This document shows, in pieces, positions 59,406-64,000 of a stretch of DNA of 64,000 nucleotides. The notes under the pieces are model-generated. The model searched no databases. It saw only the letters and a list, made by a program, of their open reading frames with translations, and was not told where the DNA came from. Position 1 is the first letter of the stretch. Each line of letters starts with the position of its first letter. Origin of the DNA: Planctomycetota bacterium (GTDB lineage: Bacteria > Planctomycetota > SZUA-567 > H5-PLA8). Position numbers and translations under genes: made by a program. The stretch is from positions 1,227,393 through 1,291,392 of the forward strand of contig JABTUM010000002.1 of assembly GCA_015075375.1 (NCBI GenBank), written 5' to 3'.

Positions 59406-60581
59406 TTACTTCGCCTGCATGTGATCCGAAAGCGAGGCGTGCTCCTTGGGGCTGGGGACGCGCGCGACGGCCGGGTAGCTGCCCAGCACCTCGACATGGC
59501 GCGACTGCGATTCGACTTCGCGCAGCGCGCCTTGCAGCTTGGGATCGGTCGCGTGCCCCTGCATATCGATGTAGAAGACGTAATCCCATGCGCGGCGGCG
59601 GCTGGGGCGCGACTCGATGCGCGTCAGGTTAATGCCGTGGTTCTGGAACGGGAGAAGCAGGCGCATCAGCGCGCCGGGCTCGTCGAGGATCGAGACGACG
59701 ACGCTGGTCTTGTCGTGCCCGGTGGGCTCGGCCATGCGTTCGCCGACGATGCAAAAGCGCGTGATGTTCTCGGCCTGGTCTTCGATGTTTTCGACCTGCA
59801 CGGGAACTTTGTAGATTTCGGCGGCGAGGCTTCCGGCGATGGCGCCGGCGTGCTTTTCACGGCTGGCGCGTTCGGCGGCTTCGGCGGTGCTGCCGACTTC
59901 CTTCCGTTCCACGTCGCCGAGGTGCCCGGCGAGCCAATTGCGGCACTGCGCAAAGGCCTGCGGGTGGCTGTAGAGGATGCGGATATCCTTCGTGGCCGTC
60001 TGCGAGAGCAGGTGGTGGTGGATCGGCAGGAAAACTTCGCTGCAGATCTTCAGGCGGGTCTCGCCGAGCATGTCAATGGACTGGTTGACGCCGCCTTCGG
60101 TGGAATTCTCGATGGGGATAACGCCGTAATCGGCGCGCCCGCGGCTGACGGCCATGAATACGTCGCGCATGTCGCGCTGCGCGGTGTAGCGGACGCTGGC
60201 GCCGAACTTAGTCCGCGCGGCGAGGTGCGTGAAGCTGCCGGGCTGCCCAAAGTAGGCCACGCGGATGGGATGCTCGAGCGCGATGGTAGCGCTCATGATT
60301 TCGCGGTAGATCGACTGAAAAGCGGTGTCGGGGAGCGGTCCGCGATTGAGCTTGGCGACGCGCTGGTAGACCTGCTTCTCGCGGCTGGGTGCGTAGGGCT
60401 TCACGCCGTCCTGCGCTTTGCGCTTGCCGATGGACGACGCGATGCCCGCGCGCTCGTTGATCAGCGCGACGATTTGACCGTCGAGGGCGTCGATCTTGGC
60501 GCGTAACGCATCAAGGTCGCGCTCCAGTCCGGGCGCGGACGAGGCCGATTTACGGCGGGTCTTGGCGGGCGTGCGGGGCAT
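59406..60581 (-). CDS. pheA: Chorismate mutase-prephenate dehydratase
   Basis: The 391-residue protein makes phenylpyruvate from chorismate. A chorismate mutase domain (about 20-100; LDALRAKIDALDGQIVALINERAG) is followed by prephenate dehydratase (about 108-290; YFGQPGSFTHLAA, ENSTEGGVNQSID, ITRFCIVG) and an ACT domain (about 295-375; ESRPSRRRAWDYVFYID) for feedback by phenylalanine. It begins 3 bases after greA ends. Confidence 0.96.
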   Translation of the reverse strand: MPRTPAKTRRKSASSAPGLERDLDALRAKIDALDGQIVALINERAGIASSIGKRKAQDGVKPYAPSREKQVYQRVAKLNRGPLPDTAFQSIYREIMSATIALEHPIRVAYFGQPGSFTHLAARTKFGASVRYTAQRDMRDVFMAVSRGRADYGVIPIENSTEGGVNQSIDMLGETRLKICSEVFLPIHHHLLSQTATKDIRILYSHPQAFAQCRNWLAGHLGDVERKEVGSTAEAAERASREKHAGAIAGSLAAEIYKVPVQVENIEDQAENITRFCIVGERMAEPTGHDKTSVVVSILDEPGALMRLLLPFQNHGINLTRIESRPSRRRAWDYVFYIDMQGHATDPKLQGALREVESQSRHVEVLGSYPAVARVPSPKEHASLSDHMQAK

Positions 60582-60584
60582 GGA

Positions 60585-61058
60585 TCAGCTTTCGAAGGTG
60601 ATCTCGAGGATCTTGAGGCGCAGCTTGCCCTTGGGCACCGGGACATCGACTTTGTCGCCGACCTTGCGGGTCAGGAGCGCCTGTCCCAGCGGGCTGGTGG
60701 TGAGGATCTTGTTGGCATACATGTCGGCCTCGCCGTCGCCCACGAGGGTAAAGACTTCTTCTTCCTTGTCGTCGAGGTTGTAGACCTTGACGGTGGCGCC
60801 GAAGACGACGGTATTGCTTCCGGCGAACTTCGCAGGGTCGATGATGGTGGCGCTGCCGACGCGGCTCTGAATATCCTGAATGCGGCTGTTGCAGAGGGCG
60901 AGGTCCTCGCGCGCGGCGTGGTACTCGGCGTTTTCGCGCAGGTCGCCTTTTTCTCGGGCGATTTCCACACGCTTGGTCAGTTCGATGGCGCGCTTCTCGA
61001 GCCCGTTCAGCTCGTTCATGAGGTTCTCGAAGCCCTTGTTCGTCATCGGCGTAGACAT
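60585..61058 (-). CDS. greA: Transcription elongation factor GreA
   Basis: The 157-residue factor rescues stalled RNA polymerase. The N-terminal coiled coil has LTKRVEIAREKGDLRENAEYHAAREDLAL, with the acidic tip, and the C-terminal FKBP-like part has SPLGQALLTRKVGDKVDVPVP. It stands between aspC and pheA. Confidence 0.97.
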   Translation of the reverse strand: MSTPMTNKGFENLMNELNGLEKRAIELTKRVEIAREKGDLRENAEYHAAREDLALCNSRIQDIQSRVGSATIIDPAKFAGSNTVVFGATVKVYNLDDKEEEVFTLVGDGEADMYANKILTTSPLGQALLTRKVGDKVDVPVPKGKLRLKILEITFES

Positions 61059-61101
61059 CGAATCCCACTCCTTATTCCGTGCGCGCGGCGGCGCAGGCGC
61101 G

Positions 61102-62301
61102 TTACTTCAACAGATCCCGCAACCGGTCCAGCCCTTTGTCGATCAGTTCGACGCTCGTCGCATACGACAACCGCACGTGTTTGGGTGAACCGAAGGCTTC
61201 GCCCGGCACCACCGCAACTTTGGCTTGTTCGAGTGCGATATTGGTGAAGTCCATCGCGCTCTTGATTTCGATGCCGCCGATCTTGCGCCCGAAGACGCCA
61301 CTGACGTTGGCAAAGGCGTAAAACGCGCCGAGCGGCTCGAGGATCGAAACGCCTGGAAGTTCATGGATCCGCTTGATCATGTGCTTGCGGCGTTCGTCGA
61401 AGGCTTCGCACATATGCATGATCGCTTCGTCGGACATGCGCAGGTTTTTGAGGGCTTCGCACGCGCCGGCCTGGCTGAAGGCGGCGGGATCGGACGTGGC
61501 GTGGCTCTGAAGCTTCTTCGCGGCGTTCATGATGGGTTTGGGTCCGGCGGCGTAACCGATGCGCCAGCCCGTCATGGCGTAAGTCTTGGAGACGCCGTTG
61601 ACGGTGATGACCAGTTCTTCGAGAAGTTTTTTGCTGAGGCTGCCGAGACTGAGCGGCGAAATGTCGCCGTAGATCAGGCGCTCGTAAATCTCGTCGCTGA
61701 TGGTGACGAGGTTATGCTTTTCTATGACCTGTGCGAGCGCTCGAATCTCGTCGGGCGTGTAGACGGCGCCTGTGGGATTGGAAGGGCTGTTAAAGAAAAA
61801 GAGGCGCGTCTTGGGCGTGATGGCGCGCTCAAGCTGCTCGGGCGAAATCTTGAAGCCCGTCTCTTCGCCGGTTTCGATGATGACCGGCTTGCCGCCGGCA
61901 AGACGGACTTGTTCGAGGTAGCTGACCCAGTAAGGCGCGGGGATGATGGCTTCGTCGCCTTCGTCGACCAGAACCTGGACGATGTTGTAGAGGCTGTGCT
62001 TGGCTCCGCAGCTCACGACGACCTGCTCGGCGGCGTAGTCGAGTTCGTTCTCGCGCTTGAGCTTGGCGACGATGGCATCCTTAAGTTCGTTGCCGCGCTT
62101 GGCGCCATAATGGGTGTCGCCGCCGGACATCGCGGCAATGCCGGCCTGGACGATGTGCTGCGGCGTCGTGAAATCGGGCTCCCCGGCGCCGAAGCCGACC
62201 ACGTCGATCCCTTGGGCCTGCATGGCCTTGGCCTTGGCATCCACGGCGAGGGTCGCCGAGGGCTGGACCTGCTGGATGCGGCGGGCGAACGAAATCGGCA
62301 T
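61102..62301 (-). CDS. aspC: Aspartate aminotransferase (class I)
   Basis: The 399-residue PLP enzyme interconverts aspartate and oxaloacetate. Visible are FGAGEPDFTTP, the PNPTG-like NSPSNPTGAVY, and the PLP lysine in NGVSKTYAMTGWRIGYAAG. AAGGAG 7 bases before the ATG at 62301 decides the start over a TTG 15 bases upstream. It heads the aspC-greA-pheA-tpiA-secG-yicC block. Confidence 0.94.
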   Translation of the reverse strand: MPISFARRIQQVQPSATLAVDAKAKAMQAQGIDVVGFGAGEPDFTTPQHIVQAGIAAMSGGDTHYGAKRGNELKDAIVAKLKRENELDYAAEQVVVSCGAKHSLYNIVQVLVDEGDEAIIPAPYWVSYLEQVRLAGGKPVIIETGEETGFKISPEQLERAITPKTRLFFFNSPSNPTGAVYTPDEIRALAQVIEKHNLVTISDEIYERLIYGDISPLSLGSLSKKLLEELVITVNGVSKTYAMTGWRIGYAAGPKPIMNAAKKLQSHATSDPAAFSQAGACEALKNLRMSDEAIMHMCEAFDERRKHMIKRIHELPGVSILEPLGAFYAFANVSGVFGRKIGGIEIKSAMDFTNIALEQAKVAVVPGEAFGSPKHVRLSYATSVELIDKGLDRLRDLLK

Positions 62302-62491
62302 GTCACGCTCCTTCAACGGCTTAGGCCTATACGCGGAACGCTTGGTGCGTTCCGAATGGCAACAAAAAAAACAGGCCCGCGGGTCACGCGGTCCTGAACC
62401 GGGGCACCACTATAAAAGGTGGGGTTGGGGAATCAAGCGCGGGGAATGGGCCAAACGGCCGCGAGAATAAGCGACCTGGCCGGTATGGGTT

Positions 62492-63274
62492 TCAATCCAA
62501 CCGGAGGGCGCGGGCGGCAGCTTCGGCTGTGTAGGCGGCTTGCCAAGCCGGTTCAGGGCCGTATTCGATCGCACGTTGCGAGAATTGATAGGCGGCGTCG
62601 GGCCCGTATAGCGCTTCCACGGCATCGCAAAGGTCCGCGACGGCCAAGCGAATGGTTGCGCCGCGATCGATACGGTCGGAGACCGCCAGACCGTAGACGC
62701 GACCGGATTCCCAGCCGTAGCGCGCCAAGGCGTCGATTAAATCGCGCAAGCGTGGGTCGGCGTGCACACGGGCGTGGATCAGGTAACCCGCTTCGAAGCG
62801 CAGGGGCGCTCCATGGCCGCTGGGGCCGTATTCGGGGTAGATCGCGGGAATGAGCGCGCGCCTGAGCAAGCGGATGTCGTTATTTTGGGCGAGGTAATTG
62901 GGAAGCGCGCCGGCGGCTTCCCACGTACCTTCCCGTTGCTCGGAAACGAACTGCGCGAGCGTGCCGGCGGCCGGAATGAGCAGCAACGTTCCCACCAGCA
63001 CCAATAGGGAGAATCGGCCGTGGCATATAACGATGCCCGCCGCCACCACCAGTCCCGCGGCGCAACCGGCCAGTCCCGGCACATGCGGCTCGAAGTAGCC
63101 GGGGACGAACGAAGCGCCGGTGAAGGTGACAAACATCAGCAGCACCACGCCGAGACCGAAGATCAGCGACCCCAAGGTACGTACGGCCGACCCCAGGCGC
63201 TCGCGGATAGTCCTCCGTGCGACTTCCGCAGAGACGTTAGGAAAAGCATCGATCGGCTCAGCTTTAGAGGTCAT
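62492..63274 (-). CDS. Membrane protein with soluble C-terminal domain, unknown
   Basis: The 260-residue product has three hydrophobic segments within residues 30-110 (LGSLIFGLGVVLLMFVTF; LAGCAAGLVVAAGIVICHG; LLVLVGTLLLIPAAGTLA). A soluble helical domain of about 150 residues follows (YLAQNNDIRLLRRALIPAIY; DPRLRDLIDALARYG). No family is recognised. It is divergent from the last gene of the window. Confidence 0.7.
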   Translation of the reverse strand: MTSKAEPIDAFPNVSAEVARRTIRERLGSAVRTLGSLIFGLGVVLLMFVTFTGASFVPGYFEPHVPGLAGCAAGLVVAAGIVICHGRFSLLVLVGTLLLIPAAGTLAQFVSEQREGTWEAAGALPNYLAQNNDIRLLRRALIPAIYPEYGPSGHGAPLRFEAGYLIHARVHADPRLRDLIDALARYGWESGRVYGLAVSDRIDRGATIRLAVADLCDAVEALYGPDAAYQFSQRAIEYGPEPAWQAAYTAEAAARALRLD

Positions 63275-63409
63275 GCTTGGGTCTCTTCGTCTCCCCTTCC
63301 GACGTATTGAGCGTTCGCGGCGTGACCTTTTTCCGATTCGATTGTTCGGCGCAGCCCCGGACGATCCGAACGCTCGCAACCAAACCGATAGCCCGGAATT
63401 CCGTAGAAC

Positions 63410-64000
63410 ATGCAGGACCGGAGCGGGATGCCCATGGGCTTGCAGGAAGACCTGGAGCGATACGGCTGGCTGCGCTGGCTGGGCCGGGAATTCGTGCGCG
63501 CCAATCCGCTGTACGTACTCAGTGCGGCGTTCATTGCATACGGAGTGCTGGAACTTCACGCGCGGATTGACCCGCAAATCGGACAAGCGCCGGGGATCGT
63601 GCTGGCACTGGGCGTCCTGCATATCTACGAATGGGCGCTCCTGGGTGCGGCGGCGGTGGTGTTGCGCAGCCGGCGTGGGATGCTGGCGGGGCGCGATTGC
63701 CACGGTCTGGCGCTGGTCGCGGCGCTGTTCCTGGCTGGATCGTTCCTGGCGCTGGACGACTTGATCTCACTGTGGCCGCATCGCGGGGTGGCCTTGACCT
63801 CCGGAGCGCTTGCGCTGGCGTGGGTGAAACTTGAACTTTACGGGCGCTTGCCCGGGCTGCGGCTGCTGCCGCTGGTGCGCTACACAGCCTTGCTGCTGCT
63901 GACCGCGCACGCGCTGGCTTCGCTCCTGGGTGCGGCCACCGTCGAATGGCAATGGGAGGCCGCCACCGCACAGCAGCTTGCTTGGCTGGCGGGCTGGCTA
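63410..64000 (+). CDS. Integral membrane protein, 3' end beyond the window
   Basis: An uninterrupted frame runs from ATG 63410 to the window edge (197 codons). After a basic N-terminus (LERYGWLRWLGREFV) there are at least five hydrophobic helices (PLYVLSAAFIAYGVLEL; IVLALGVLHIYEWALLG; GLALVAALFLAGSFLAL; YTALLLLTAHALASLLG). ATGs at 63428 and 63434 are possible starts too. The family is not recognised. Confidence 0.7.
   Translation, partial: MQDRSGMPMGLQEDLERYGWLRWLGREFVRANPLYVLSAAFIAYGVLELHARIDPQIGQAPGIVLALGVLHIYEWALLGAAAVVLRSRRGMLAGRDCHGLALVAALFLAGSFLALDDLISLWPHRGVALTSGALALAWVKLELYGRLPGLRLLPLVRYTALLLLTAHALASLLGAATVEWQWEAATAQQLAWLAGWL

Overview
The window is GC-rich chromosomal DNA from a bacterium with a broad core metabolism and a polysaccharide-scavenging accessory set: two sulfatases, two sialate-esterase-type SGNH hydrolases, a GH4 glycosidase, a PIG-L deacetylase, a sugar isomerase/epimerase and several sugar-type regulators. 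RNase Y, a YmdB-type phosphodiesterase, a McsA-like protein, a one-chain glycyl-tRNA synthetase and a large secreted PD40/SdrD/DUF11 protein fit a free-living member of the Planctomycetota/Lentisphaerota neighbourhood or a similar lineage such as Hydrogenedentota or Sumerlaeota. No rRNA is present, so the phylum is inference only.

Layout. 0-4.4 kb: a hybrid histidine kinase cut by the window edge, a serine-type sulfatase and an SGNH esterase. 4.5-12.6 kb (minus strand): PHP phosphoesterase, a 41-residue membrane peptide, PhoD-like phosphatase, TrmB, both exonuclease VII subunits, an MBL hydrolase and the YmdB-type enzyme. 12.7-17.8 kb: a second SGNH esterase, a small unknown, a transglutaminase-like exoprotein, a GntR/LacI-type regulator and a sugar isomerase. 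18.2-24.7 kb: RNase Y behind a 700-base structured non-coding region, the phosphatidylethanolamine pathway (psd, pssA) with a YkgJ protein, and a divergent AraC regulator/PhyH dioxygenase pair. 25.1-32.1 kb: a 2155-residue secreted protein coupled to a small exported protein; its N-terminal half has much lower GC.

32.5-42.7 kb is an integrative element inserted in the 3' half of a tRNA-Tyr gene. A 59-base perfect direct repeat marks its ends; an integrase lies next to the intact tRNA. All genes point the same way. The element carries a DnaB-like helicase overlapping a winged-helix protein whose gene contains three 24-base repeats, an arrangement like the lambda O/origin plan, plus many small unrecognised proteins, three of them helical and possibly TPR-like. 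A 16-base match to the end of the same tRNA lies 7.6 kb further left, and a frameshifted alcohol dehydrogenase stub abuts the left end, which suggests repeated insertion at this site.

43.0-64 kb: hisI-hemB-mcsA, an IclR/sulfatase divergent pair, GH4, a fused ABC permease, PIG-L plus two membrane proteins, glyS, a glycerophosphodiesterase, then the minus-strand block aspC-greA-pheA-tpiA-secG-yicC and two membrane proteins at the right edge. A hairpin repeat family (CACCTCCCC...GGCAAGGAGGGGAAA) sits between genes at five or six places.
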